Source: Burkholderiales bacterium (lineage in GTDB: Bacteria; Pseudomonadota; Gammaproteobacteria; Burkholderiales; Casimicrobiaceae). Taken from it: 64,000 nucleotides of DNA. The notes below the pieces were generated by a model. It saw only the letters and a list, made by a program, of their open reading frames with translations, was not told where the DNA came from and did not search any database. Both the position numbers and the translations under genes were made by a program. This document shows positions 26,051 through 37,856 of this stretch, piece by piece (position 1 is the first letter of the stretch; every line of letters begins with the position of its first letter). Location of the stretch: contig JAICKU010000002.1 in NCBI GenBank assembly GCA_025927765.1, positions 1 through 64,000 on the forward strand, given 5' to 3'.

Positions 26051-27084
26051 CACTGGCCCGAGATCGCCTTGTTGTAGGCTGCGACGTCGGCCGGCAGGTC
26101 CTTCAGCACCTGATTCCAGTCCGGATACCACACCTCGACGCCCTGCAGCATGGCGTTCAGCTTCTTGAAGTTCTCGTCGGTGGGATGCACGTCGCTGCGC
26201 ACCGGAAACCCCTGTGCCACCGAGCTCACCTCGCTTTGCGCCTTCTCGCTCATCAGGAAGTCGATGAGCTTCTTGCCGGCGTCGGCGTGAGGCGCGTTGT
26301 TGACGAGGCCGATGTAGTACGGCAACGGGAACACCGAGCGCTTGCCGTTCGGGGCCGCCGGGAAGAACACCTGCACGTTCGGGTTGTTGCGCATCTGGGC
26401 GAGGTTCATCTGCAGGTCGCCGTTGGCCACGTAGAGCTCGCCCTTGTTGACGAGCGCGGTCAGCTTGCCGGTCGACGCCGACGGGCCGAGGTTGTTCGCC
26501 TGCAGCTTGCCGAGGAACGCGAGCCCGGCATCCTTGCTGCCGAACGCATGGAACGTCTGCAGCATGAACGCCGTGCCGTCGCCGGCCTGTCCTGGCGTCG
26601 AGTACTGGATCTTCTTCCTGAATTTGGGATCGAGCAGATCGTCGTACGTCTTCGGCGCCGCCTTCAACACGTCCTGGTTGTAGATGAAGTTCGGGAAGTT
26701 GTTGATCATCGCCACGTACATGCCCTTGGCGTCCTTGGATCCCTCGGCGAGCTTGTCGGCGCCGGCCGGCGTGTACGCCTGCAGCAGGCCGTCGGCGGCG
26801 GCTTTCTGCATGAACGGCGGCAGCGTGACGAGCACGTCGGCCTGCGTGTTCGACTTCTCCTTGGCGATGCGGTCGACGACGCCGCTCGAGCCCGCTTCGA
26901 TGTACTGCACCTTGATGCCCGTGGCCTTCGTGAATGCGTCGAACTGATTGCCGAACCAGCTGGGGTTGCCGTCCTTCAAACCGTCGGCGGCGTAGATCGT
27001 GACGACGTTCGACTGGGCGAGCGACGTGCCCGCAACCAGCGCCAGCGCGATCGCACCGGCGAGCGTGATCAGGTTCCTCTTCAT
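26050..27084 (-). CDS. phnS: AEP ABC transporter, substrate-binding protein PhnS
   Basis: A 344-aa periplasmic binding protein. The signal peptide MKRNLITLAGAIALALVAG ends after SLA near residue 24. The mature protein begins VVTIYAADGL and has YIEAGSSGVVDRI and VLVTLPPFMQKA, the pattern of the AEP-binding extracellular family 1 proteins. The ATG follows AGGAGGAG. As first gene of the phn operon it is divergent from the GntR regulator, with a palindromic operator in the 183-bp gap. Confidence 0.92.
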   Translation of the reverse strand: MKRNLITLAGAIALALVAGTSLAQSNVVTIYAADGLKDGNPSWFGNQFDAFTKATGIKVQYIEAGSSGVVDRIAKEKSNTQADVLVTLPPFMQKAAADGLLQAYTPAGADKLAEGSKDAKGMYVAMINNFPNFIYNQDVLKAAPKTYDDLLDPKFRKKIQYSTPGQAGDGTAFMLQTFHAFGSKDAGLAFLGKLQANNLGPSASTGKLTALVNKGELYVANGDLQMNLAQMRNNPNVQVFFPAAPNGKRSVFPLPYYIGLVNNAPHADAGKKLIDFLMSEKAQSEVSSVAQGFPVRSDVHPTDENFKKLNAMLQGVEVWYPDWNQVLKDLPADVAAYNKAISGQ

Positions 27085-27223
27085 TGCACTCCTCCTCTTG
27101 GGGCCCATCGATCAGGCCGCCGGGGCGCGGCGATCGTCGCGCGGCGCGGCGGGTTCATCCACGGCGATCTTAGCTCGCCCGCACCGTTCGCGCTTTTCGC
27201 GCGCGCGTTGCGGCTCGTCGACC

Positions 27224-27243
27224 GTAGATTGTTGACAATCTAC
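27224..27243. promoter_or_regulatory. Palindromic operator between phnS and the GntR gene
   Basis: GTAGATTGT-TG-ACAATCTAC has 9 perfectly paired positions per arm. The central TTGT...ACAA is the kind of site used by FadR-type GntR regulators. It lies between the divergent phnSTUVW and gntR-phnA-phnY units and overlaps the TTGACA -35 box of the latter, so the regulator would repress its own promoter when bound. Confidence 0.75.
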
Positions 27244-27261
27244 AACCAAACGGGGTCTAAT
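27232..27261 (+). promoter_or_regulatory. Promoter of gntR-phnA-phnY
   Basis: TTGACA (27232-27237) and TCTAAT (27256-27261) are separated by 18 bp, a good sigma-70 arrangement. Initiation about 7 nt downstream would coincide with the ATG at 27268, which predicts a leaderless transcript. Confidence 0.55.
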
Positions 27262-27267
27262 CGCAAC

Positions 27268-29318
<2,051 letters not shown>

Positions 29319-29342
29319 CCTTTGCATGAGGACTCCAACGCA

Positions 29343-30797
29343 ATGCTGACCGCCGCCAAAGCCGCCCCCGTCAACACGCCGCTCCGCGAAACGATGCGCA
29401 TCGCCGGCGAACGCATCGGGGGCGAGCGCACGCTCGACGTGATGAATCCCTACACCGGGGAGGTCGTGGGCACGGTGCCGAAGGCGAGCGTCGAGGACGT
29501 GCGGCGCGCCTTCGCCATTGCAAGGGCGTACAAGCCGACGCTGACGCGCTACGAGCGTCATGAAATCTGCCGCAGAGCGGCGGAAATGATCGCGGCGCGC
29601 ACGATCGAACTGTCGGACCTGATCACCGCCGAGTGCGGCATCTGCAAGAAGGATTCGCTCTACGAGGTGGGCCGGGCGCGCGACGTGTTCACGTTCGCCG
29701 GCATCGCCGCGCTGCAGGACGACGGTCAGGTGTTCTCGTGCGACCTCACGCCGCACGGCAAGTCGCGCAAGGTGTACACGCTGCGCGAGCCGCTGCTCGG
29801 CGTCATCTCGGCGATCACGCCGTTCAACCATCCGCTGAACCAGGTCGCGCACAAGGTCGCGCCGTCGATCGCCACCAACAACCGGATGGTGCTGAAGCCC
29901 ACCGAGAAGACGCCGCTGTCCGCCCTCGCCCTCGCCGACATCCTGTACGAAGCCGGCCTGCCGCCGCCGATGTTCTCGGTGGTCACCGGCGACCCGCGCG
30001 AGATCGCCGACGAGATGCTGACCAACCCCGACATCGACCTCGTCACGTTCACGGGCGGCGTCCCCGTCGGCAAGTACATCGCGGGCAAGGCGATCTACAA
30101 GCGGCAGGTGCTGGAACTGGGCGGCAACGACCCCATCATCGTCATGGAGGACGCGGACCTCGACGAGGCCGCGACGCTTGCCGCCACCGGCTCGTACAAG
30201 AATTCCGGGCAGCGTTGCACGGCCGTCAAGCGGATGCTCGTGCAGGAGGGCGTGGCCGACGCGTTCGTCGAGAAACTGCTCGAGCGTACGCGCGCCTGGA
30301 GCTACGGCGATCCGATGGACCCGAAGGTCGACATGGGCACCGTCGTCGACGAGCCTGCGGCGAAGAGCTTCGAGGCGAAGGTGAACGCCGCGGTCGCGGC
30401 CGGTGCGCGCCTGCTGCACGGCAACCGGCGGGAAGGCGCGCTCTATTCGCCCACGGTGCTCGACCGCGTGGCGCCCGACATGGACGTCGTGAAAACGGAA
30501 ACCTTCGGCCCGGTGTCGCCGGTGATCCGCTTCCGCGACATCGACGACGCGATCCGCATCTCGAACTCGACGGCGTACGGGCTCTCGTCGTCGGTGTGCA
30601 CGAACCGCCTCGACTACATCACGCGCTTCGTCCGCGAACTCGACGTCGGCACGGTGAACGTGCGCGAGGTGCCGGGCTATCGGCTCGAGTTGACGCCCTT
30701 CGGCGGCATCAAGGATTCGGGTCTCGGGTATAAGGAAGGGGTACAGGAGGCGATGAAGAGTTTCACGAATGTGAAAACGTATTCATTGCCATGGTAG
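29343..30797 (+). CDS. phnY: Phosphonoacetaldehyde dehydrogenase
   Basis: A 484-aa aldehyde dehydrogenase that oxidises phosphonoacetaldehyde to phosphonoacetate. It has [19 protein letters not shown] near 150, [11 protein letters not shown] near 180, [11 protein letters not shown] near 235, the general base in [11 protein letters not shown] near 255 and the catalytic cysteine in [14 protein letters not shown] near 285-295. The ATG at 29343 follows GAGGA. An upstream ATG at 29322 has no ribosome site. Presence of phnW, phnA and phnY together completes the hydrolytic AEP route and excludes a need for PhnX here. Confidence 0.93.
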   Translation: MLTAAKAAPVNTPLRETMRIAGERIGGERTLDVMNPYTGEVVGTVPKASVEDVRRAFAIARAYKPTLTRYERHEICRRAAEMIAARTIELSDLITAECGICKKDSLYEVGRARDVFTFAGIAALQDDGQVFSCDLTPHGKSRKVYTLREPLLGVISAITPFNHPLNQVAHKVAPSIATNNRMVLKPTEKTPLSALALADILYEAGLPPPMFSVVTGDPREIADEMLTNPDIDLVTFTGGVPVGKYIAGKAIYKRQVLELGGNDPIIVMEDADLDEAATLAATGSYKNSGQRCTAVKRMLVQEGVADAFVEKLLERTRAWSYGDPMDPKVDMGTVVDEPAAKSFEAKVNAAVAAGARLLHGNRREGALYSPTVLDRVAPDMDVVKTETFGPVSPVIRFRDIDDAIRISNSTAYGLSSSVCTNRLDYITRFVRELDVGTVNVREVPGYRLELTPFGGIKDSGLGYKEGVQEAMKSFTNVKTYSLPW

Positions 30798-30938
30798 TTC
30801 GTCGGATGAACGTGACACCCTACATTCGTCCGGGGATGCTTCCCTTGAATCGCGTGCGGAGCCCGACGATTCGAGGCGGCGAGAGCGACGAAAGAACGCG
30901 CATTTTGCAGGCGACCTGAATGCCATTGGCGGACTGAA

Positions 30939-32651
30939 GTGCAAACGCTTTTGAACCTGCTCGCCGGCGTGTCGCTGCTCGTGTGGGGCACGCACATCGT
31001 GCGCACGGGCATCCTCCGGATGTACGGCGGCAACCTGCGCCGCGTGCTCCGGCGCAGCGTGTCGAAGCGGTTCAGCGCGTTTTTCGCCGGCCTAGGCGTC
31101 ACCGGCCTCATTCAGAGCAGCACCGCGACCGCGCTGATCGTCGCGTCGTTCGCAGGGCAAGGCCTGATCGGCACGGCGCCGGCGCTCGCGGTGATGCTCG
31201 GCGCCGACGTGGGCACCGCGCTCGTCACGGTCCTGCTTTCGTTCGACCTGTCGTGGCTCGCGCCGCTGCTGATCTTCAGCGGCATCGTGCTGTTCCTGTC
31301 GAGCCAGGCCAGCGCCGCGGGCCGCTTCGGCCAGATCCTGATCGGCCTCGGCCTCATCATGTTCGCGCTGCAGTGGATCTCGGTGGCGGCGCATCCGATC
31401 GTGCAGGCCGCCGGCGTCAAGGTGATCTTCGCCTCGCTCACCGGCGACGTGCTGCTCGACATGCTCGTCGCGGCGCTCTTCACCGTGCTCTGCTATTCGA
31501 GCCTCGCGGTGGTGCTGCTCGTGGCGACACTCGCGTCGCTGCACGTGATCGCGCTGCCGGTCGCGCTCGGCCTCGTGCTCGGCGCCAACCTCGGCAGCGG
31601 CGTGCTCGGCATGCTGTCGACGTTGCGGTCCACGCCCGAGGCGCGCCGCGTTACGCTCGGCAACTTCCTGTTCAAGCTGATCGGCTGCGTGCTGGCGGTG
31701 CCACTCGCCGGCCACCTCGACGAATGGGTCAGCGGCATCGGCGTCGACGCGACGCGCGAAGTCGTCCTGTTCCACCTCGGCTTCAACGTCGCGCTCGCTC
31801 TGCTGCTCCTGTTCTGGACCGAGAAGATCGCGAAGATCGCCGAGCAGCTGCTGCCCGCGCGCCCGGCGTCCGAGGATCCCGCGAAGCCGCGGCACCTCGA
31901 TCCGTCGGCGCTCGATACGCCCGGGCTCGCGATCGCCTGTGCGGCGCGCGAAGCGATGCGCATCGGCGACGTGGTCGAGCAGATGCTCGCCGGCATGCTC
32001 ACCGTGCTGACGACGAACGACCGCACGCTCGCCGAACGGCTGCGCAACATGGACGACGTCGTCGACGAGCTCTACACCGCCGTCAAGCTCTACCTCGCGC
32101 AGATTCCGCGCGAAGCGCTGGAGCCGCGCGAGGGGCGCCGCTGGGCCGACGTCGTGTCGTTCGCGATCAACATGGAGCAGGTCGGCGACATCATCGAGCG
32201 CATCCTCGGCGACCTCGAACTCAAGAAGATCGACAAGGGCCGCAATTTCTCGGAAGCCGGCATGGCGGAGATCTGCGACCTGCACGCACGGCTGATCGCG
32301 AACCTGCGGCTCGGCCTGTCGGTGTTCCTGAACGGCGACCTGAAGCACGCACAGGAACTGCTCGCGCAGAAGGTGCTGTTCCGCGATCTCGAGCGGGCCT
32401 ACGCCAATTCGCACCTCGGGCGCCTCGCCGGCAACACCGCCGACAGCATCGAGACCTCGTCGCTGCACCTCGACCTGATCTCGGATCTGCGCCGCATCAA
32501 CTCGCACATCTGCTCGATCGCGTATCCGATCCTCGAGGAGGCCGGCGTGCTGGCACGCACGCGGCTCAAGACCGACATGGTCGACGCGAGCGACGAGCGG
32601 GTGGCACCGATCGCCGACAACGGTTCGTGGCAGAAGCGCAAGCCCGCGTGA
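30939..32651 (+). CDS. Na/Pi-cotransporter (NptA/PNaS) family protein with PhoU-like domain
   Basis: A 570-aa protein. The first 310 residues hold two Na/Pi-cotransporter repeats with many membrane helices, including TGLIQSSTATALIVASFAG near 50 and LGADVGTALVTVLLSFDL near 85. The remainder is a soluble helical domain resembling PhoU (MRIGDVVEQMLAGMLTVL, FAINMEQVGDIIERI, DLISDLRRINSHICSIAYPI). Homologues move phosphate with sodium. Placement after the phosphonate genes suggests handling of phosphate released by PhnA. The start is GTG. The 141-bp gap before it shows no clear promoter. Confidence 0.88.
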   Translation: MQTLLNLLAGVSLLVWGTHIVRTGILRMYGGNLRRVLRRSVSKRFSAFFAGLGVTGLIQSSTATALIVASFAGQGLIGTAPALAVMLGADVGTALVTVLLSFDLSWLAPLLIFSGIVLFLSSQASAAGRFGQILIGLGLIMFALQWISVAAHPIVQAAGVKVIFASLTGDVLLDMLVAALFTVLCYSSLAVVLLVATLASLHVIALPVALGLVLGANLGSGVLGMLSTLRSTPEARRVTLGNFLFKLIGCVLAVPLAGHLDEWVSGIGVDATREVVLFHLGFNVALALLLLFWTEKIAKIAEQLLPARPASEDPAKPRHLDPSALDTPGLAIACAAREAMRIGDVVEQMLAGMLTVLTTNDRTLAERLRNMDDVVDELYTAVKLYLAQIPREALEPREGRRWADVVSFAINMEQVGDIIERILGDLELKKIDKGRNFSEAGMAEICDLHARLIANLRLGLSVFLNGDLKHAQELLAQKVLFRDLERAYANSHLGRLAGNTADSIETSSLHLDLISDLRRINSHICSIAYPILEEAGVLARTRLKTDMVDASDERVAPIADNGSWQKRKPA

Positions 32652-32672
32652 CGTTCGCCTGACGCACGCCGC

Positions 32673-33530
32673 ATGCCGGCGACGCACGACCTCACCCTCG
32701 GCATCACCCTCGCGGTCCTCGGCGCCGGCTTGCTGCACGCGAGCTGGAACGCGCTGCTGAAGAGCGCGCGTGGTGGCGACCCGATGCTCGACACCGCCGG
32801 TGTGGTCGCGGGCTCGTGCGTGTGGGCGCTCGCCGCCCTGCCGTTCCTGCCGCTGCCCGACGCCGCCGCCTGGAAGTTCATCGCCGCGTCGACGGTGATC
32901 CACTTCGCGTACTACGTCACCCTCGCCCACGCGTACCGCGCCGGCGACCTGTCGTTCGCGTATCCGCTGATGCGCGGTACGGCGCCGCTGATCGTCGCGG
33001 TGCTCGGCATCGTGTTCCTGCACGAACTGCCGAGCGCGCACGCGCTCTTCGGCATCGTGCTGATCTGCTGCGGCATTGTCAGCATCGCGTTCGTGCGGCG
33101 CGAAGCGCATCCCCCCGCCGCTGCGCGCTGGGCGTTCGCCAACGCGGCGATCATCGCAGCGTACACGCTCGTCGACGGCAGCGGCGCGCGGGTCTCGGGC
33201 AACGCGGTCGCGTACGTGACATGGCTGATCTTCATCGAAGGCCTGCCGTTTCTCGCGTGGCTCGCGTGGCGCCGGGGCGCGCCGGCGATCGCCTACGTGC
33301 GCGCCAGTTGGCGACGCGGCCTGCTCGGGGGTTTCTTCAGCCTCGCCGCCTACGGCATCGTGCTCTTCGCGATGACGCGCGCGCCCGTCGCCGCCGTCGC
33401 GGCGCTGCGTGAAACGTCGGTGCTGTTCGCCGCGCTGATCGGCGCGCTGTGGCTGAAGGAAGGATTCGGTGCAACGCGCTTCGCCGGTGCGGCGAGCGTG
33501 GCGCTGGGCATCGCCGCGCTCAAGTTATGA
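32673..33530 (+). CDS. EamA/DMT-family transporter
   Basis: A 285-aa polytopic protein with about ten hydrophobic segments (LAVLGAGLLHASWNALLKS, STVIHFAYYVTLAHAYRAGD, YPLMRGTAPLIVAVLGIVFL) in the two-repeat EamA pattern. Its stop overlaps the start of the FAD/GcvT gene (ATGA), so it is likely to move the substrate or product of that enzyme. Confidence 0.85.
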   Translation: MPATHDLTLGITLAVLGAGLLHASWNALLKSARGGDPMLDTAGVVAGSCVWALAALPFLPLPDAAAWKFIAASTVIHFAYYVTLAHAYRAGDLSFAYPLMRGTAPLIVAVLGIVFLHELPSAHALFGIVLICCGIVSIAFVRREAHPPAAARWAFANAAIIAAYTLVDGSGARVSGNAVAYVTWLIFIEGLPFLAWLAWRRGAPAIAYVRASWRRGLLGGFFSLAAYGIVLFAMTRAPVAAVAALRETSVLFAALIGALWLKEGFGATRFAGAASVALGIAALKL

Positions 33531-35953
33531 CCCCCGTTGCTGCACACGCGCAGGTGGTCATCGTCGGCGGCGGCATCGCCGGCGCCTCCACCGCGTATCA
33601 CCTGACGAAGCTCGGCGTCACCGACGTGGTGCTGCTCGAACAGGGCCGCCTGACCTGCGGCACGACGTGGCACGCCGCGGGCCTCGTCGGACAGATGCGC
33701 GCCACGAGCAACGCGACACGGATGAGCCGCTATGGCATCGAGCTCTACTCGTCGCTCGAACGCGAAACGGGACTCGCGACGGGATGGAAGCAGTGCGGCA
33801 GCGTGAACGTCGCGAAGACGAAGGAACGGATGCAGCTGATGCGTCGGCAAATGGCGCGTGCGCAGAGCTTCGGCATCGAGTTCGAATGGCTGGCGCCGCA
33901 CGAGATCGCGGAACGCGCGCCGATCCTGCACACCGCCGACCTGCAGGGCGGCGTGTGGATTCCGGGCGACGGCAAGGCCAATCCCACCGACCTCACGCAA
34001 TCGCTGGCGAAGGGCGCGCGCACGCGCGGCACACGCATCGTCGAAGGCGTGAAGGTTACCGGGGTCACCACGCACAACGACCGGGTGTCGGGCGTCAGAT
34101 GGTCACGGGGCGACGAGCACGGCGCGATCGCGTGCGAGGTCGTCGTCAATTGCGCCGGGCAGTGGGCACGCGAATTCGGCGCGCTCGCCAACGTGGGCGT
34201 ACCGCTGCAATCCGCCGAGCATTTCTACCTCGTCACCGAGCCCATCGCGGGCGTCACGCCCGACCTGCCGGTGATCCGCGATCCCGACGGCTACATCTAC
34301 TACAAGGAGGAAGTCGGCGGCCTGGTGATGGGCGGCTTCGAGCCGCATGCGAAGCCGTGGAACGTCGATCGCATTCCCGAGGGCTTCGAGTTCCAGCTGC
34401 TGCCCGAGGACTGGGACCAGTTCGAACTGCTGATGCAAAACGCGATGCATCGCACCCCGTGCCTCGAAACGGCGCCGGTCAAGCTGCTCCTGAACGGCCC
34501 CGAGAGCTTCACGCCGGACGGCAATTTCGTACTCGGCGAAGCGCCCGGATTGCGCGGTTTTTTCGTCTGCGCCGGCTTCAACTCGGCGGGCATCGCCAAC
34601 GCAGGCGGCGCCGGACGTCTCGTCGCCGACTGGATCGTGCAGGGCGAGCCGCCTTTCGACATGTTCGACGTGGACATTCGCCGCTTCGGGCCCTTTCACG
34701 TCAATCGTCGCCATCTCGCCGATCGCACCGTGGAAACACTCGGCCTGCACTATGCGATGCGCTGGCCGCGCGAAGAATTGACGTCGGTGCGCCCGCTGCG
34801 GCGCTCGCCGCTCTACGATCGGCTGCACGCGAAGGGTGCGGTATTCGGCACGAAGAACCACTGGGAGCGCGCGAATTACTTCCTGCCGAAAGGCGAAGCG
34901 CCTGCGTCGCCCACGCTCGACACGCCCGCGTGGCTGCCGTGGATGCTCGACGAGCAGCGCGCGTGCCGCGAGCACGTGGTGGTGTTCGACCAGACGTCGT
35001 TTTCCAAGTACGTGCTGAAGGGACGCGACGCGCTGGCGGTGCTCGAGCGGATCTGCGCGAGCCGCATCGATGTCCCGGTTGGACGCATCGTCTACACGGC
35101 ACTGCTCAACGAACGTGGCGGCTTCGAAAGCGATCTCACGATCACGCGCACGGCGCAAAACGAATTCTTCATCCTGACGGGCACCGCGCAGACCACGCGC
35201 GACTTCGCGTGGATCGAGCGGCAGATCCGCGACGACGAGCGCGCGTCGCTCGTCGACGTGACGAGCGCCTCGTCGATCCTGTCGCTGATGGGACCGGGCG
35301 CGGAGGCGCTGCTGTCGGCGCTGTCGCGCGACGACTTCTCGAAAGCGGCGATGCCGTTCGGCGCTTCGCGCATCGTCGACGCGGGTTATGCGCGGGTGCG
35401 CGCGACGCGGATGAGCTACGTCGGCGGGCCCGGTTACGAACTGTGCGTGCCGACCGAGCAATGCGTGACGCTGTACGACGCGTTCATGAGCGAAGGCGCG
35501 GCGTTCGAATTGCGCGACGCCGGCTATTACACCATCGACGCGCTGCGCATCGAGGCGCGGCGGCGTGCGTGGGGTGCGGAGCTCACGCCCGACGACACGC
35601 CGCTCGAAGCCGGCCTCGCCTGCGCCGTCGCGTTCGACAAGCCCGACTTCGTCGGACGCGATGCGCTGCTGCGCCAGCGCGAGGCGGGCGTGACGAAGCG
35701 GCTCGTGCAGTTGACGCTCGACGATCCGCAGGCGTTCGCGTGGGGCGGTGAGCCGATCGTGATGGATGGGAAGCCGGTCGGTGAAGTGACGTCCGCCGGT
35801 TACAGTCGCTCGCTCGGACGCATCGTCGCGTTCGGCTACGTCAAGTCGCACGATCGACGAACGCCGCTCGCCGACGCGGCGATCGCCGCCGGACGCTACG
35901 AAATCGACGTCGCCGGCGTGCGCGAGCGCGCGAGCCGTCGCCCCGAGCGTTAG
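33527..35953 (+). CDS. FAD-dependent oxidoreductase with GcvT-like domain (dimethylglycine/sarcosine dehydrogenase-like)
   Basis: An 808-aa two-part enzyme. The N-terminal DAO/FAD domain (residues 1-390) has VVIVGGGIAGASTAYHLTKLG at 9-29 and ends with FFVCAGFNSAGIANAGGAGR near 350. The middle and C-terminal parts (430-800) are a GcvT-like tetrahydrofolate-binding aminomethyltransferase fold (YTALLNERGGFESDLTI, MSYVGGPGYELCVPTE, FDKPDFVGRDALLRQ, YSRSLGRIVAFGYV). This architecture oxidatively demethylates N-methyl amino acids such as dimethylglycine or sarcosine and hands the one-carbon unit to folate. The exact substrate is uncertain. Confidence 0.9.
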   Translation: MTPVAAHAQVVIVGGGIAGASTAYHLTKLGVTDVVLLEQGRLTCGTTWHAAGLVGQMRATSNATRMSRYGIELYSSLERETGLATGWKQCGSVNVAKTKERMQLMRRQMARAQSFGIEFEWLAPHEIAERAPILHTADLQGGVWIPGDGKANPTDLTQSLAKGARTRGTRIVEGVKVTGVTTHNDRVSGVRWSRGDEHGAIACEVVVNCAGQWAREFGALANVGVPLQSAEHFYLVTEPIAGVTPDLPVIRDPDGYIYYKEEVGGLVMGGFEPHAKPWNVDRIPEGFEFQLLPEDWDQFELLMQNAMHRTPCLETAPVKLLLNGPESFTPDGNFVLGEAPGLRGFFVCAGFNSAGIANAGGAGRLVADWIVQGEPPFDMFDVDIRRFGPFHVNRRHLADRTVETLGLHYAMRWPREELTSVRPLRRSPLYDRLHAKGAVFGTKNHWERANYFLPKGEAPASPTLDTPAWLPWMLDEQRACREHVVVFDQTSFSKYVLKGRDALAVLERICASRIDVPVGRIVYTALLNERGGFESDLTITRTAQNEFFILTGTAQTTRDFAWIERQIRDDERASLVDVTSASSILSLMGPGAEALLSALSRDDFSKAAMPFGASRIVDAGYARVRATRMSYVGGPGYELCVPTEQCVTLYDAFMSEGAAFELRDAGYYTIDALRIEARRRAWGAELTPDDTPLEAGLACAVAFDKPDFVGRDALLRQREAGVTKRLVQLTLDDPQAFAWGGEPIVMDGKPVGEVTSAGYSRSLGRIVAFGYVKSHDRRTPLADAAIAAGRYEIDVAGVRERASRRPER

Positions 35954-35978
35954 ACGACGACGCCCTCGAGGCTCGATC

Positions 35979-36812
35979 GTGACGGTTCATCGACTCACTC
36001 CACCGCCCCGCGTGCGCACGAGCACGCGCGGCAACGGCGAAACCGCGCAGGTGCAAAGCCTCACGCGCGGCCTGTCGATCCTCGAATGCCTCGCGCGCGC
36101 CGAAGGCGGCCTCACGCTCACCGACATCGCGCAGCGCGTGCAGCTGCCCGCGTCGACGACGCATCGCCTGCTCGGCACGCTCGAGAAGATGGGCTATGTG
36201 CACACGATGGGCGACCTGTCCCGCTGGTACGTGGGCCTCACCGCCTTCACCGTCGGTTCGAGCTTCCTCGCCAGCCGCGACTTTGCCGCGCACAGCCACG
36301 CGTACATGCGCCGGCTGATGGAGCAATGCGGCGAAACGTGCAACCTCGCGATTCTCGACGGCACCGAAGCGGTGTTCATCGACCAGGTGCAGTGCCGCGA
36401 GACGATGCGCACGATCGTCAAGCTCGGCAGCCGCGTGCCGCTGCATGCATCCGGCGTGGGCAAAGCCATCTTCGCCTCGCTGCTCGACGACCAGATCGAT
36501 GCGCTGGTCAAGGTCAAGGGCCTGCCGCGCATCACCGAGAACACGATCACGTCCCCGGAAACGATGTGGGCGAGCATTCGCGTCATTCGCCAGCGCGGCT
36601 GGTCGTTCGACGACGAGGAGCACCTGCCCGGTACGCGCTGCGTCGCCGCGCCGATCTACGACGAGCATGCCGAGCCGCTCGGCGCGATTTCGCTCGCAGG
36701 CCCGTCGTCGCGCCTGCCCGATGCCCGCATCAAGCAACTGGGCCCGCTCGTGTCACGAATGGCCGAGGAGATCACGCGGCGCGTTGGCGGCCGCTGGCCG
36801 CATCCGCGCTGA
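35979..36812 (+). CDS. IclR-family transcriptional regulator
   Basis: A 277-aa regulator with an N-terminal winged helix (residues 25-90: LTRGLSILECLARAEGGLTL, TDIAQRVQLPASTTHRLL) and a C-terminal IclR effector domain (LDGTEAVFIDQVQCRETMRT, PLHASGVGKAIFASL, VAAPIYDEHAEPLGAISLAG). The GTG start is 26 bp after the FAD/GcvT gene. It probably controls the surrounding catabolic genes. Confidence 0.9.
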   Translation: MTVHRLTPPPRVRTSTRGNGETAQVQSLTRGLSILECLARAEGGLTLTDIAQRVQLPASTTHRLLGTLEKMGYVHTMGDLSRWYVGLTAFTVGSSFLASRDFAAHSHAYMRRLMEQCGETCNLAILDGTEAVFIDQVQCRETMRTIVKLGSRVPLHASGVGKAIFASLLDDQIDALVKVKGLPRITENTITSPETMWASIRVIRQRGWSFDDEEHLPGTRCVAAPIYDEHAEPLGAISLAGPSSRLPDARIKQLGPLVSRMAEEITRRVGGRWPHPR

Positions 36813-36891
36813 ACCTTCGCAGCCGACGGCGGCGTCGTCGGAATTCAGGGAGCAGCGCGCGTTCTAAGCGCAAATCCTGCTGGAGGCACGC

Positions 36892-37812
36892 GTGAAGACC
36901 GCTTCGTTGCAGGGCGTGCTCGCGCCCGTCGTCACCCCCTTCACCGCAGACCTGCGCCCCGACTCCGCGCGCCTCGTGCGGCAATGCCGATGGCTCGTGG
37001 ACCAGGACGTCGGCCTCGCCGTGTTCGGGACCAATTCCGAGGGCAATTCGCTGTCGCTGCGCGAGAAGCGTGATCTGCTCGATGCGCTGGTCGACGCCGA
37101 CCTGCCGGCGGCACGGATGATGCCGGGCACCGGCACCTGCGCGCTGCCGGATACGGTCGAACTGACCCGGCACGCCGTGGCTCGCGGTTGCGCCGGCGTG
37201 CTGATGCTGCCGCCGTTCTACTACAGCGACGTGACCGACGACGGGCTCTTCGCGAGCTACGCGGAAGTGATCGAACGCGTCGGCGACCGGGCGCTGCGCA
37301 TCTATCTCTATCACATCCCGCAGGTCTCGGGCGTACCCATCCGCCTCGCGCTGATCGAGCGGCTGCTTGCGCGCTATCCGGGAACGGTGGCCGGCATCAA
37401 GGACAGCTCGGGCGATTTCGCGAACACGAAGGCGATGCTCGAGCGCTTCCAGCCGCAGGGCTTCGACGTCTACTGCGGCAGCGAAAGCCTTCTGCTCGCC
37501 ACGCTGCGGGACGGCGGCGCAGGCTGCATCAGCGCGACGGCGAACGTGAACCCGCGTGCGATCGCGCGTCTCGCGCGCGAGTGGCGATCGGCGGAAGCCG
37601 ACGCACAGCAGGCGGCACTCGGCGTCGTGCGCCAGGTGTTCGCGCAGTACCCGATGATCGCGGCGCTCAAGGAAGCGGTCGCACGGTTCGCGCACGACGA
37701 CGCGTGGCGCACGCTGCGCCCGCCGCTTCTGCCGCTCGCACCCGAACAGCGCGCGAGCCTTCGCGCAAGCCTCGACGCGCTCGCGTTCGACATGACCGGG
37801 CTCGCCGAGTAG
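36892..37812 (+). CDS. Dihydrodipicolinate synthase family lyase
   Basis: A 306-aa class I aldolase of the DapA/NAL family. It has FGTNSEGNSLSLREK near 43-58, the tyrosine of IYLYHIPQVSG near 138 and the Schiff-base lysine in GIKDSSGDFANTK near 165. As part of a catabolic cluster after an IclR regulator it is more likely a 2-oxo acid aldolase or lyase than the lysine-pathway DapA. The start is GTG after GGAGG. The substrate is not known. Confidence 0.88.
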   Translation: MKTASLQGVLAPVVTPFTADLRPDSARLVRQCRWLVDQDVGLAVFGTNSEGNSLSLREKRDLLDALVDADLPAARMMPGTGTCALPDTVELTRHAVARGCAGVLMLPPFYYSDVTDDGLFASYAEVIERVGDRALRIYLYHIPQVSGVPIRLALIERLLARYPGTVAGIKDSSGDFANTKAMLERFQPQGFDVYCGSESLLLATLRDGGAGCISATANVNPRAIARLAREWRSAEADAQQAALGVVRQVFAQYPMIAALKEAVARFAHDDAWRTLRPPLLPLAPEQRASLRASLDALAFDMTGLAE

Positions 37813-37856
37813 CATCCGCCGGGCGGCCGCCGTTCATTGGCGTTGCGCGAGGCAGC

